Shown here piece after piece: positions 23,731-31,435 of a DNA stretch of 64,000 nt. Below the pieces are notes generated by a model that made no database searches, was not told the origin of the DNA, and saw only the letters and a list, made by a program, of their open reading frames with translations. The DNA comes from Streptomyces beigongshangae. Its GTDB lineage: Bacteria > Actinomycetota > Actinomycetes > Streptomycetales > Streptomycetaceae. How positions within the stretch are numbered: position 1 is the stretch's first letter; the number at the start of each line of letters is the position of its first letter. The stretch covers positions 1 to 64,000 of the forward strand of contig NZ_JAHKJW010000020.1 of the NCBI RefSeq assembly GCF_019710745.1, given 5' to 3'. The translations under genes were made by a program, and so were the position numbers.

Positions 23731-23781
23731 TGTGACGAGTTGGGGCGACGACCAGCATGGTCGTCGCCCCAACTCGTCACA
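23731..23781. terminator. Strong terminator of hemB
   Basis: Twenty-four-base arms (23731-23754, 23758-23781) pair perfectly around a three-base loop. It lies nine bases after the hemB stop, between convergent genes, and can stop transcription from both sides. Confidence 0.9.
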
Positions 23782-23837
23782 AGTACCCGCTAGTCGGTCA
23801 GATGCCTACCTCGTGGTGGGCGAGGGGCCGACCGGTG

Positions 23838-24527
23838 TCACCAGGTGAGGGCGTCGGCCCTCGACGCCTGCCAGTAGGTGACGTAGATCGAGTCGTCCAC
23901 GTACACGCCCTCCGCGGGGAGCGACGGGCTGAAGGGCGTGTCCGAGTCCGTGTCGAGGTGGACCTCCAGGGACTCGGCCGTGTAGCCGTTGGAGCCGCTG
24001 CCGTCCGCCGCCGAGAGGCCGACGCCCGCGTAGCCCGACTCGCCCGGGGCCAGGGTGACCACGGCCTGCGGCTTGGACTCCTCGACGACCGGCGGCACCG
24101 ACTGGGCCTCGCCGAACCGGACGACCGGGTAGTTGGGCAGGTGGCAGAGGGTCGAGCCGGTGTTGGTGACGGTGAGGAGCAGGTGGTTGAGGGGGCGGGG
24201 GACCGGGGTGGCGGTCACCCGGATGTCGGTGCAGGGGGTGAGGGCGGAGGAGTCCTTCGCGTCGGAGCCGGTGGCGGCGCCCGTGGCGCCGGAAGAACCC
24301 TTTCCGGTCTTGCCGGTCTTGTCGGCCCTGGCCGCCACGGCGTCGGCCCGGCCCGTGCCTGTGCCCGTTCCCTCGTTCTCCTGGGACGAGGGTGCCACGG
24401 ACGAGGAGCCGGCCGGTGCGCCCTCGTCGCGGACGCCGTCCGCGTTGCTGCACGCGGTCAGGGACAGCGTGGCGACCGTGAGCGCGGCGGCGGCGAGCAG
24501 ACGGGTACGGGTGGTGCGTGCGGACAT
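23838..24527 (-). CDS. DUF4232 lipoprotein
   Basis: A 229-residue exported lipoprotein. The signal ends in SLTAC (Cys about residue 26), followed by a Ser/Thr/Gly-rich linker and a DUF4232 domain (CTDIRVTATPVPRPLNHLLLTVTN, STLCHLPNYPVVRF, LAPGESGYAGVGL). DUF4232 is an immunoglobulin-like extracellular domain common in actinobacteria, with two Cys that probably bond. The ATG at 24527 was chosen because the signal starts there. It is divergent from the HTH-membrane gene across 215 bases; such pairing suggests one senses or controls the other, but that is inference. Confidence 0.85.
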   Translation of the reverse strand: MSARTTRTRLLAAAALTVATLSLTACSNADGVRDEGAPAGSSSVAPSSQENEGTGTGTGRADAVAARADKTGKTGKGSSGATGAATGSDAKDSSALTPCTDIRVTATPVPRPLNHLLLTVTNTGSTLCHLPNYPVVRFGEAQSVPPVVEESKPQAVVTLAPGESGYAGVGLSAADGSGSNGYTAESLEVHLDTDSDTPFSPSLPAEGVYVDDSIYVTYWQASRADALTW

Positions 24528-24742
24528 GAGTGATCCCCCTGGTGCGGTACGGATGGTGACGCAAACCGCTCGACCGGATGCCGGAAGCGGCGTGTTTGGA
24601 TGGCCCAAGCTTGTGCGGTGGTCCGTCCCGGGCGCCACATCCGTCGGCAATTCCGGGACGCTGGAACGGCTGTAAGGGCTCTGACCCGGGGGAATGACCT
24701 ACCCCTGGAATGCGGATCCGGGACGCGGGGAGAGGGAGAACG

Positions 24743-26170
24743 GTGGCGGGGGACGAGTTCACTGAGCTGTTGGGGCAGTTGAAGGAGCGGTCCGGACTCA
24801 GTTACGGGGTGCTCGCGAAGAGGCTGCACACGAGTGCGTCCACGCTGCACCGGTACGTCAACGGGGAGGCCGTGCCGACGGACTACGCGCCCGTGGAGCG
24901 GTTCGCGCGGATGTGCAGGGCGACACCCGAGGAACTGGTGGAGCTGCACCGGCAGTGGATCCTGGCGGACGCACGACGCAAGCAGAGGCCGACCGGATCC
25001 GGCCCTGAGACCGGGTCCGGGGCAGGGTCCGCGGCCGGGGTCGGGGCCAAGGCTGCGGCCGGCAGCGGGGACGGGGATTCGGCTGACGGTCCGGCAGCCC
25101 CGGCTCCGGCTCCGGCGGGCGGTCCGGCAGCCCCGGTTCCGGAGGATGGTCCGGGCCCTCCGGACGGTCCGGAGGGCCCCGGTGGTTCGGCTGCGGCGGA
25201 CGGGCCCGGTGGTCCGGCTCCGACGGGCCGTCCGGGCGCGCGGCGGCGGCGTACCGGTGTTCTCGCCGGTGCCGCCGTGGCCGCCGCCGTCGTGTCGGCG
25301 GCGCTCGTGGCGCATCTCGCGCCGGTCGGGGGCGGCGACGGGAGCCGCGAGCGGTCCGTGGACGCGGCCGGGTCCCCCGACGGGCGCCCGAGCGCCCACG
25401 GGTCCGCCGGCGCGAAGGGCCGGTCGGCCGCACCGTCCCCTTCGCGCTCCGGCAGCCCCTCGCCGTCCGGGTCCCCTTCCCCTTCCGCCACCCGCGGCGC
25501 GGGCGGCACGGGCGGGGCCGCCGGGCCCGTCCCCGACGGCGGGGCCGCGGACGGCGCCACCGCACCCGCGGTCGCCGTCAACCCGTACAAGTGGGAGAAC
25601 CAGTGCAGTCAGCACTACCTCTTCGACCGCGAGCCCGAGCAGGTGCCCCCGCCCCCGAGCGAGCCCGACGCCCGCGGGTGGGTCAACGCGCTCGGCGGGG
25701 TCGCCGCCGGGCAGCAGATGCTCGCGCTGACCGTCCAGGGCACCGGGAAGTCCACCGTCGTCCTGGAGGAGCTGCATGTGCGGGTGGTGGGGAAGAGCGC
25801 CCCGCTCGCCTGGAACGACTTCGTGATGGGCGTCGGGTGCGGCGGCGACGTGCGGACCACGTCGTTCGGTGTGAACCTGGACGCCGGACGGCCCGAGACC
25901 TCGCCCAGGGCCGGCCAGCGCGACTTCCCGTACAAGGTGAGCGAGACCGATCCCGAGGTCTTCCACGTCTTCGCGGACGCCCGGACGTACGACGTCAGCT
26001 GGTACCTGGAGCTGGAGTGGTCGAGCGGGGACGCCAAGGGCACCGTACGCGTCGACGACAACGGCAAGCCCTTCCGGACCAGCGGGAACGTGGGGCGGCC
26101 CGCCTACACCTTCCCGCTCGGTGCCTCAGCCTGGGGACGCGACGAGTACGAGCCGGACGTGCCCGGCTGA
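24743..26170 (+). CDS. Membrane-spanning HTH protein with extracellular domain
   Basis: A 475-residue protein with four parts. Residues about 5-60 are an XRE-like helix-turn-helix (LLGQLKERSGLSYGVLAKRL, TSASTLHRYVNGEAVP). Residues 75-170 are a Pro/Gly/Ala-rich linker. Residues about 171-193 (TGVLAGAAVAAAVVSAALVA) are one transmembrane helix. Beyond it come a Ser/Pro-rich stalk and an outer domain of about 200 residues (NPYKWENQCSQHYLFDRE to the end) with Cys at the start and in GVGCGGDV. The DNA-binding part would be inside and the sensor part outside. The GTG at 24743 follows GGGGAGAGGGAGAA. I recognise no name; it is probably a membrane-bound regulator. Confidence 0.8.
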   Translation: MAGDEFTELLGQLKERSGLSYGVLAKRLHTSASTLHRYVNGEAVPTDYAPVERFARMCRATPEELVELHRQWILADARRKQRPTGSGPETGSGAGSAAGVGAKAAAGSGDGDSADGPAAPAPAPAGGPAAPVPEDGPGPPDGPEGPGGSAAADGPGGPAPTGRPGARRRRTGVLAGAAVAAAVVSAALVAHLAPVGGGDGSRERSVDAAGSPDGRPSAHGSAGAKGRSAAPSPSRSGSPSPSGSPSPSATRGAGGTGGAAGPVPDGGAADGATAPAVAVNPYKWENQCSQHYLFDREPEQVPPPPSEPDARGWVNALGGVAAGQQMLALTVQGTGKSTVVLEELHVRVVGKSAPLAWNDFVMGVGCGGDVRTTSFGVNLDAGRPETSPRAGQRDFPYKVSETDPEVFHVFADARTYDVSWYLELEWSSGDAKGTVRVDDNGKPFRTSGNVGRPAYTFPLGASAWGRDEYEPDVPG

Positions 26171-26315
26171 GTGTTCGTCCCTTCCCCGGCGGGTGGGTGG
26201 TGAAACACCGATCGCATGGTTCCCCGCCCCGGATCCCGGGGTCGGGGCACCGTCAAGTCGGCGCGGGAGCTAGGTTGTTGCCCATCGTTGACGCGACTCT
26301 CCAGGGGGAGAACCC

Positions 26316-27218
26316 ATGCCCGGTGACGCTCTCAGCCAGGACCCGGCCGAGCTGAGAAGGAGGATCGACACCACCAGGGCGCACCCCGCCCGGGTCTACG
26401 ACGTCTTCCTCGGGGGCAAGGACAACTACCCGGTGGACCGGGCCGCGGCCGCCGCGGCCCTGGCCGCCAACCCGCGCGGCTACCTCGACGTCCGGCACAA
26501 CCGCGACTTCCTGCGCCGCGCCGTGAACACGCTGACCGGCGAAGAGGGCATCCGGCAGTACCTGGACATCGGCACCGGGCTGCCGACCCAGGAGAACGTG
26601 CACCAGATCGCCCAGCGCATCGCCCCCGACTCCCGGGTCGTGTACGTCGACAACGACCCGGTCGTGCTCGCCCACGCGCGCGCCCTGCTCACCAGCGGGC
26701 CGCAGGGCGCCACCGACTACATCGACGCCGACCTGGAGAACCCGGCCCAGATCCTCGAAGGCGCCGCGAAGACCCTGGACTTCGACCGGCCGGTCGCCCT
26801 CGCCCTGGTGGCGATCCTGCACTTCGTCGAGGACGGGCGGGCGTACCCGATCGTGCGCGAGCTGATCGACGCGCTGGCCCCGGGCAGCCGGCTCGTGCTC
26901 AGCCACCTCACCGAGGACCTCAACCCGGAGAACGTCCGCGCGGTCCAGCGGACGTACACCGAGCGGGGCTTCACCTTCGTGCTGCGCACGAGGGCGGAGG
27001 TCGAGCGGTTCCTCACCGAGAACGGGCTGGAGATCGACGAGCCCGGCGTGGTCCCCGCACACCACTGGCGGCCCGACCACGCGGCGCCCGTGCCCGAACT
27101 GCCCGAGCGGGGCTACCTCGACGGTCTCGACGACATCGAGAAGGTGCGCTACCGGGACATCAACGACGTGACGGACGCGGACATCAACGTGTACGCGGTC
27201 ACCGGCCGCAAGCCCTGA
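26316..27218 (+). CDS. DUF574 S-adenosylmethionine-dependent methyltransferase
   Basis: A 300-residue soluble protein of the DUF574 (methyltransf_19) family, which is expanded in Streptomyces. The conserved N-terminal block ARVYDVFLGGKDNYPVDR is the family signature. YLDIGTGLPTQENVHQIA is the SAM-binding loop, and YVDNDPVVLAHARALL its acidic strand end. Substrates are unknown for almost all members. AGGGGGAGA lies seven bases before the ATG. It stands alone between the HTH-membrane gene and a convergent DUF4253 gene. Confidence 0.9.
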   Translation: MPGDALSQDPAELRRRIDTTRAHPARVYDVFLGGKDNYPVDRAAAAAALAANPRGYLDVRHNRDFLRRAVNTLTGEEGIRQYLDIGTGLPTQENVHQIAQRIAPDSRVVYVDNDPVVLAHARALLTSGPQGATDYIDADLENPAQILEGAAKTLDFDRPVALALVAILHFVEDGRAYPIVRELIDALAPGSRLVLSHLTEDLNPENVRAVQRTYTERGFTFVLRTRAEVERFLTENGLEIDEPGVVPAHHWRPDHAAPVPELPERGYLDGLDDIEKVRYRDINDVTDADINVYAVTGRKP

Positions 27219-27236
27219 GCCCCGGGCCCCGCGTCG

Positions 27237-27272
27237 GGTCCTGAGCCAGGTCCTGAGTGAGGTCCTGAGTCG
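27237..27272. repeat. Three 12-bp tandem copies
   Basis: GGTCCTGAGYSR-like 12-base units at 27237-27248, 27249-27260 and 27261-27272 differ only at the last three bases. They lie between two convergent genes. No hairpin is seen, so their role is unclear. Confidence 0.7.
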
Positions 27273-27274
27273 GG

Positions 27275-28072
27275 TCAGTCCCAGCGGAAGGTCCAGGAGC
27301 GTGCGCCGAGCACCTCGTGCTCGGCGTACGCCCGCAGGGAGGCGTGGCCGCCCCCTGTCATGGCGTCCGGGCAGAACGCGTAGTGCTCGGCGGCCGTCGC
27401 CGCCGCCTCGGCCGGGGTCCGGGGCGGTGCCGCGACGGAGACGACCAGCCGGTCGGCGGCCAGCGCCACGACCCGGGCGCCGAAGCGGTCCTCCCAGGAG
27501 CGCAGGACCGCGCACAGCTCCGCCACGTCGTCCGTCAGGTCGGCCGGTCCGCACCAGCCGATCGCCGCCGGTATGTCCGCGCTGCGGCGGGCCGGGACGA
27601 GCGCGAGCCGCACCCCCTCCAGCGGGCCCGCACCGCCGGTCAGGGCGTCCGCCACCTCGGCCGCCCGCACGTCCGGGTCGGCGTCCGGGGTCCCCGCCGG
27701 GGCGAGGCCCGGCCAGTCGGTGTCCTGCTCCCGTGTCGCGTACTCCTCCCAGAGCTCGCCCAGCACCTCGTCGGCGTCGTGGTCGCCCGGGTAGGAGGCC
27801 AGGTCCGGATCCAGTCCCCACTTGTCCGGACGGGGTTCGCCGTCCCCGCCCCCGCCGACCAGGACCGGATACAGGCCGGCCGTGCGGCGCGCGGGCGCCA
27901 GCCGCAGCCAGTCGCCCGGCGCCGCCGGTCCGTCGGCGAGCCACAGCAGCGGCTCGTCCCAGGGGCCCTCGACCGTCGTGTCGAGCAGGGCGCCGGGCGG
28001 GAGGTCGAGACCGAGCGAGCGGCCGGCCGGGTCGGCCGCGAGCTTCGGCAGCTGGTTCGGAAGTGTCGCCAT
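27275..28072 (-). CDS. DUF4253 domain protein
   Basis: A 265-residue acidic cytoplasmic protein. The C-terminal 110 residues match the DUF4253 pattern (VRLALVPARRSADIPAAIGW, VLRSWEDRFGARVVALAADRL, AAEHYAFCPDAM, SWTFRWD). The N-terminal half is variable. DUF4253 proteins are often found among immunity-type or stress proteins, but no activity is proven. The ATG at 28072 starts the conserved MATLPNQLP segment; the frame is open ten codons further. No toxin gene is seen next to it. Confidence 0.78.
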   Translation of the reverse strand: MATLPNQLPKLAADPAGRSLGLDLPPGALLDTTVEGPWDEPLLWLADGPAAPGDWLRLAPARRTAGLYPVLVGGGGDGEPRPDKWGLDPDLASYPGDHDADEVLGELWEEYATREQDTDWPGLAPAGTPDADPDVRAAEVADALTGGAGPLEGVRLALVPARRSADIPAAIGWCGPADLTDDVAELCAVLRSWEDRFGARVVALAADRLVVSVAAPPRTPAEAAATAAEHYAFCPDAMTGGGHASLRAYAEHEVLGARSWTFRWD

Positions 28073-28130
28073 GCCCGAGACTCTAGGGCCCGCCACTGAC
28101 AACGCCTCCGGGGTCCGCGGGCGCCGTCCG

Positions 28131-29057
28131 TCAGTCGGTGCCGAACCAGGTCTGCGCGAGCGAGTCCAGCGTCGGCCGCGGGGGCGGGGGCAGCATGCCC
28201 AGGTACGAGCGGAGGTTGCTGTAGACGTGCAGCAGCGTGTACGCCATGAGGGTGTGCGGGTCGAACGGCGGGCGCCCGTACGCCTCGTAGAACCGCTTCA
28301 GCAGCCGCGGCCGCCCGCACGAGACGAAGAGGCCGACGCTCACGAAGTCGTAGGCCGGGTCGCCGACCATCGCGGGCTCGAAGTCGAACAGGCCCGTCAG
28401 ACGCCAGGTGTCCGGGTCCACGGTCAGGTGCTGGCGCATGAACTCGGTGTGCAGCAGCACCCGCCGGGCCGGGGCGGCCAGGGGCACCGAGCCGAGGAAC
28501 CACGGGATCTGGTCGAGCCACGCCTCGGACAGTCCGCTCTCGCGCTGCTGCTCCACCGCGTTCGCGCGCTGCGCGTCGACGAACAGGTTCCAGTCGGCCG
28601 GGCCGATCACACCCGCGAGCGGCGCGGGACTCAGCGCGTGCAGCGCCGCGAGCGTCTCCCCGGCCTCCGTGACGAGCCGGTCCTGCTCCGCCGCCGGGAT
28701 CCGCGGCCACGCCTCGGCGAGGCTCTCGCCGGGCAGCCGGGACATCAGGACGAAGGACCAGCCGTTCTTGTACGCGCCGGCCGAGTGCAGCTGCGGGGTC
28801 GGCACGGGCAGCCTGCCGTACACATGGGCGAGCATCCGCTCCTCGCGCCTGGCGTCGAGCTTCTCGAAGGCGGGGAACAGCTTCAGTACGTGCGCGGCAC
28901 CGATGGCGTACACCGGCAGTGAGCCCTCGATGTAGCGGACCATGGGCTTGGGGACCAGGCCGAGGCGTTCGCACAGGTCCGCGACGGCGGGCCGCAGCAG
29001 GGCCTCGTCACGGACGACGTCGTCCAGCTCCTCGCCGGTCTCAACGAGTGGCAGCAT
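28131..29057 (-). CDS. Aminoglycoside-phosphotransferase-like (APH) family protein
   Basis: A 308-residue protein of the APH/choline-kinase fold. Parts seen are a glycine-poor N-lobe with YAIGAAHVLKLFPAFEKLDA (Lys of the ATP site), a hinge near LMSRLPGESLAEAW, and the C-lobe. The catalytic loop, normally HxDxxxxN, reads HTEFMRQH here, so Asp is Glu and Asn is His. The metal-binding Asp is kept in FDFEPAMVGDPAYD. It may be a weak or altered kinase rather than a drug-resistance enzyme. It ends 58 bases from the DUF4253 gene on the same strand and could be co-transcribed with it. Confidence 0.82.
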   Translation of the reverse strand: MLPLVETGEELDDVVRDEALLRPAVADLCERLGLVPKPMVRYIEGSLPVYAIGAAHVLKLFPAFEKLDARREERMLAHVYGRLPVPTPQLHSAGAYKNGWSFVLMSRLPGESLAEAWPRIPAAEQDRLVTEAGETLAALHALSPAPLAGVIGPADWNLFVDAQRANAVEQQRESGLSEAWLDQIPWFLGSVPLAAPARRVLLHTEFMRQHLTVDPDTWRLTGLFDFEPAMVGDPAYDFVSVGLFVSCGRPRLLKRFYEAYGRPPFDPHTLMAYTLLHVYSNLRSYLGMLPPPPRPTLDSLAQTWFGTD

Positions 29058-29255
29058 GACGGGCGGACACCCTCCGGACGGCCTGCGGCGCAGCCTGCGG
29101 GGCGGGGAAGGGCGGTGCGGTGCTCATGGCGCTCCCAGCGTGCGGATCGGCAGGGCTCGTGGATCCCCGGAGCCGGGGTCGGCGGCCCTGCCGCACCGCA
29201 TCATGGGGGGTGCGCTCCGGGACCTCAACCTCTGGCCAAGGTTCCGCGTCGCACA

Positions 29256-29299
29256 CACACGGCAGCCCTTCACCCGAACGGGTGAAGGGCTGCCGTGTG
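29256..29299. terminator. Terminator downstream of argS
   Basis: Twenty-base perfect arms (29256-29275, 29280-29299) with a GAAC loop lie just past the argS stop on its downstream side. This is one of the strongest hairpins in the window. Confidence 0.9.
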
Positions 29300-29319
29300 C
29301 CGGACGGTGCGGCCCGGAC

Positions 29320-31134
29320 TCAGAGGCGGTCGGGTGTCCTGATGCCGAGCAGGGCCATGCCCTGGTGGAGCGTGCGGGCCGTCAGGTCGACGAGGAACAG
29401 CCTGTTCTCGACGACCTCCTTCGGGTTCGCGTCGCTCAGCACCTGGCACTGGTCGTAGAACGTCGTCAGGTGGGACGCCAGCTGGTAGAGGTACGCGGCC
29501 AGCTTGTGCGGCTCGTACCCCGTGGCCACGTCCAGGACCAGCTCGCCGAACTGGTCCAGGTGCAGCCCCAGCGCACGCTCCGCCGGGGCCAGCGCCAGCT
29601 CCGGGTGGGCCTGCGGACGCGCGTCCCCGGCCTTGCGGAGGATCGACTGGACACGGGCGTACGCGTACTGGAGGTACACGCTGGTGTCGCCGTTCAGCGA
29701 CACCATCTGGTCCAGGTCGAACTTGTAGTCCCGGACGGCGGACGTGGAGAGGTCCGCGTACTTCACGGCGCCGACCCCGACGAACCGGCCGTTCTCGGCG
29801 ATCTCCTCCTCGCTCAGGCCCACCTTCCCGGCCTTCTCCCGGACCACCGCCGTGGCACGGTCGATCGCCTCGTCCAGGAGGTCCACCAGCCGGACCGTCT
29901 CGCCCTCACGCGTCTTGAACGGCTTGCCGTCCTTGCCGAGGACCGTGCCGAAGGCGAGCTGCCGCGCCGTGGTCTCCCCGTCCAGCCAGCCCGCCCTGCG
30001 CGCCGTCTCGAAGACCATCTTGAAGTGCAGGGACTGGCGGGCGTCGACCACGTACAGGAGCGTGTCCGCCTTCAGGTCGAGGACGCGGTTCCTGATCGCG
30101 GAGAGGTCGGTGGCCGCGTAGCCGTAGCCGCCGTCGGACTTCTTCACGATCAGCGGGACCGGGTTGCCGTCCGGGCCCTTGACGTCGTCGAAGAACACGC
30201 ACAGCGCGCCCTCGGACCACTGCGCCACACCGCTCTCCTCAAGGAGGCGGCACGTCTCGTCCAGCATGTCGTTGTAGCCGGACTCGCCGACGATGTCCGC
30301 GTCCCGGATCTCCATGTCCAGCTTCTCGAAGACCGAGAAGAAGTAGACCTTCGACTCGTCCACGAACCGCTGCCAGGTGGCGAGGGTGGCCGGGTCGCCG
30401 GCCTGGAGGTCGACCACCCTGCGGCGGGCCCGCGTCTTGAACTCCTCGTCGGAGTCGAAGTGCGTCCGCGCGGCCTTGTAGAGGCGGTTCAGGTTGGACA
30501 TCGCCTCCTCGCCGGTCCCGGTGCCCCCGGCGCCTTCAGCGCCCTCGGTGCCTTCGGTGTCTTCGGGGGTCCTGCGGTCCAGCTCGTGCGGGTGCTCGTC
30601 CAGGTACTGGATGAGCATGCCGAACTGGGTGCCCCAGTCGCCGATGTGGTGCCGCCTGACGACGGTCTCGCCGGCGAACTCCAGGATCCGCATCACGGCG
30701 TCGCCGATCACGGCGGAACGCAGGTGCCCTACGTGCATCTCCTTCGCCACGTTCGGCTGGGCGTAGTCGATGACCGTGGTGCCGGGGCGGTCGAGCAGCG
30801 GCACGCCGAGGCGCTCCGCCGGGTCCGTGGCGCGGGCCGCGAGGGTCTCGGTGATCGCGCGGTCGGTGACCGTGACGTTCAGGAAGCCGGGGCCGGAGAC
30901 CTCGATCTCCCCGATCAGGTCGCCCTTGACGACGCGGTCGACGACCTGCGCCGCGAGGTCCCTGGGGTTGGCCTTCGCCTTCTTCGCCAGGGCGAGGATC
31001 CCGTTGGCCTGGAAGTCGGCCCGGTCGCTGCGTCGCAGCAGCGGGTCCGCGTCCGCGGTCTCCGGCAGGGCTGCCGTGAGCGCGGCCGTCAGGCGCTGGT
31101 GGACGTGGGCGGTGAGGGACGTGACCGAGGCCAT
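29320..31134 (-). CDS. argS: Arginyl-tRNA synthetase
   Basis: A 604-residue class Ia synthetase that charges tRNA(Arg). The HIGH motif is HVGH in EMHVGHLRSAVIGD; the KMSKS region is degenerate (VLGKDGKPFKTREGE), as in many ArgRS. An N-terminal Add-1 tRNA-binding domain and the C-terminal anticodon-binding helices are complete. An acidic, Gly/Thr/Glu-rich insert of about 25 residues (RTPEDTEGTEGAEGAGGT) sits in the catalytic domain and makes the protein slightly longer than usual. It is divergent from the class I LysRS gene across 301 bases. Confidence 0.95.
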   Translation of the reverse strand: MASVTSLTAHVHQRLTAALTAALPETADADPLLRRSDRADFQANGILALAKKAKANPRDLAAQVVDRVVKGDLIGEIEVSGPGFLNVTVTDRAITETLAARATDPAERLGVPLLDRPGTTVIDYAQPNVAKEMHVGHLRSAVIGDAVMRILEFAGETVVRRHHIGDWGTQFGMLIQYLDEHPHELDRRTPEDTEGTEGAEGAGGTGTGEEAMSNLNRLYKAARTHFDSDEEFKTRARRRVVDLQAGDPATLATWQRFVDESKVYFFSVFEKLDMEIRDADIVGESGYNDMLDETCRLLEESGVAQWSEGALCVFFDDVKGPDGNPVPLIVKKSDGGYGYAATDLSAIRNRVLDLKADTLLYVVDARQSLHFKMVFETARRAGWLDGETTARQLAFGTVLGKDGKPFKTREGETVRLVDLLDEAIDRATAVVREKAGKVGLSEEEIAENGRFVGVGAVKYADLSTSAVRDYKFDLDQMVSLNGDTSVYLQYAYARVQSILRKAGDARPQAHPELALAPAERALGLHLDQFGELVLDVATGYEPHKLAAYLYQLASHLTTFYDQCQVLSDANPKEVVENRLFLVDLTARTLHQGMALLGIRTPDRL

Positions 31135-31435
31135 TTCAGTGGGTGCCGTTCTCCTCGTGGGTATGGATCAGCCCAGTATCCCACGGTGGGCAAAGGGATT
31201 TTTCGCCCCCGCCGCCCTCGCCCTTCCCCTCCCCGGCCCCCTCCCTGGGGGTCGCGCCCCGGACCCCCCTGTCGCGCCACGCGCTCGTCCCCGAGCGCCG
31301 GACGGGCCGCGAACCGGCCCGTCCGGCGCTCGGGGAAAGCCGTTTTCGTGGATGCGGCCGGAGCTGGGAGAATAAAGGGGTCAGCCGTGCGCACCGTGCC
31401 GCCGCGGCCCATGACACCCCCGAGGAAAGAAGGAC
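31135..31435. other. argS-lysS divergent region (301 bp)
   Basis: No gene is seen. It must hold the promoters of two tRNA synthetase genes, and carries the 20-base palindrome at 31289-31335 plus a pyrimidine-rich stretch at 31205-31280. Promoter boxes are not clear by eye; GAATAAAGG at 31369-31377 is the most AT-rich spot on the lysS side. No T-box leader is recognised. Confidence 0.6.
31289..31335. repeat. 20-bp perfect inverted repeat
   Basis: Arms 31289-31308 and 31316-31335 pair perfectly with a seven-base loop. It lies upstream of both argS and lysS, so it cannot terminate either. The arm core GAGCGCCGGACGGGC is, from recall, a very common Streptomyces intergenic palindrome. Confidence 0.85.

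Noticed and set aside
27275..28072. Immunity protein of a toxin system (DUF4253)
   Set aside because: DUF4253 occurs beside toxins in some genomes, but no toxin or secretion gene is adjacent here.
28131..29057. Aminoglycoside resistance gene
   Set aside because: The fold is APH-like but the catalytic loop is altered and there is no resistance-island context, so a resistance role is not claimed.
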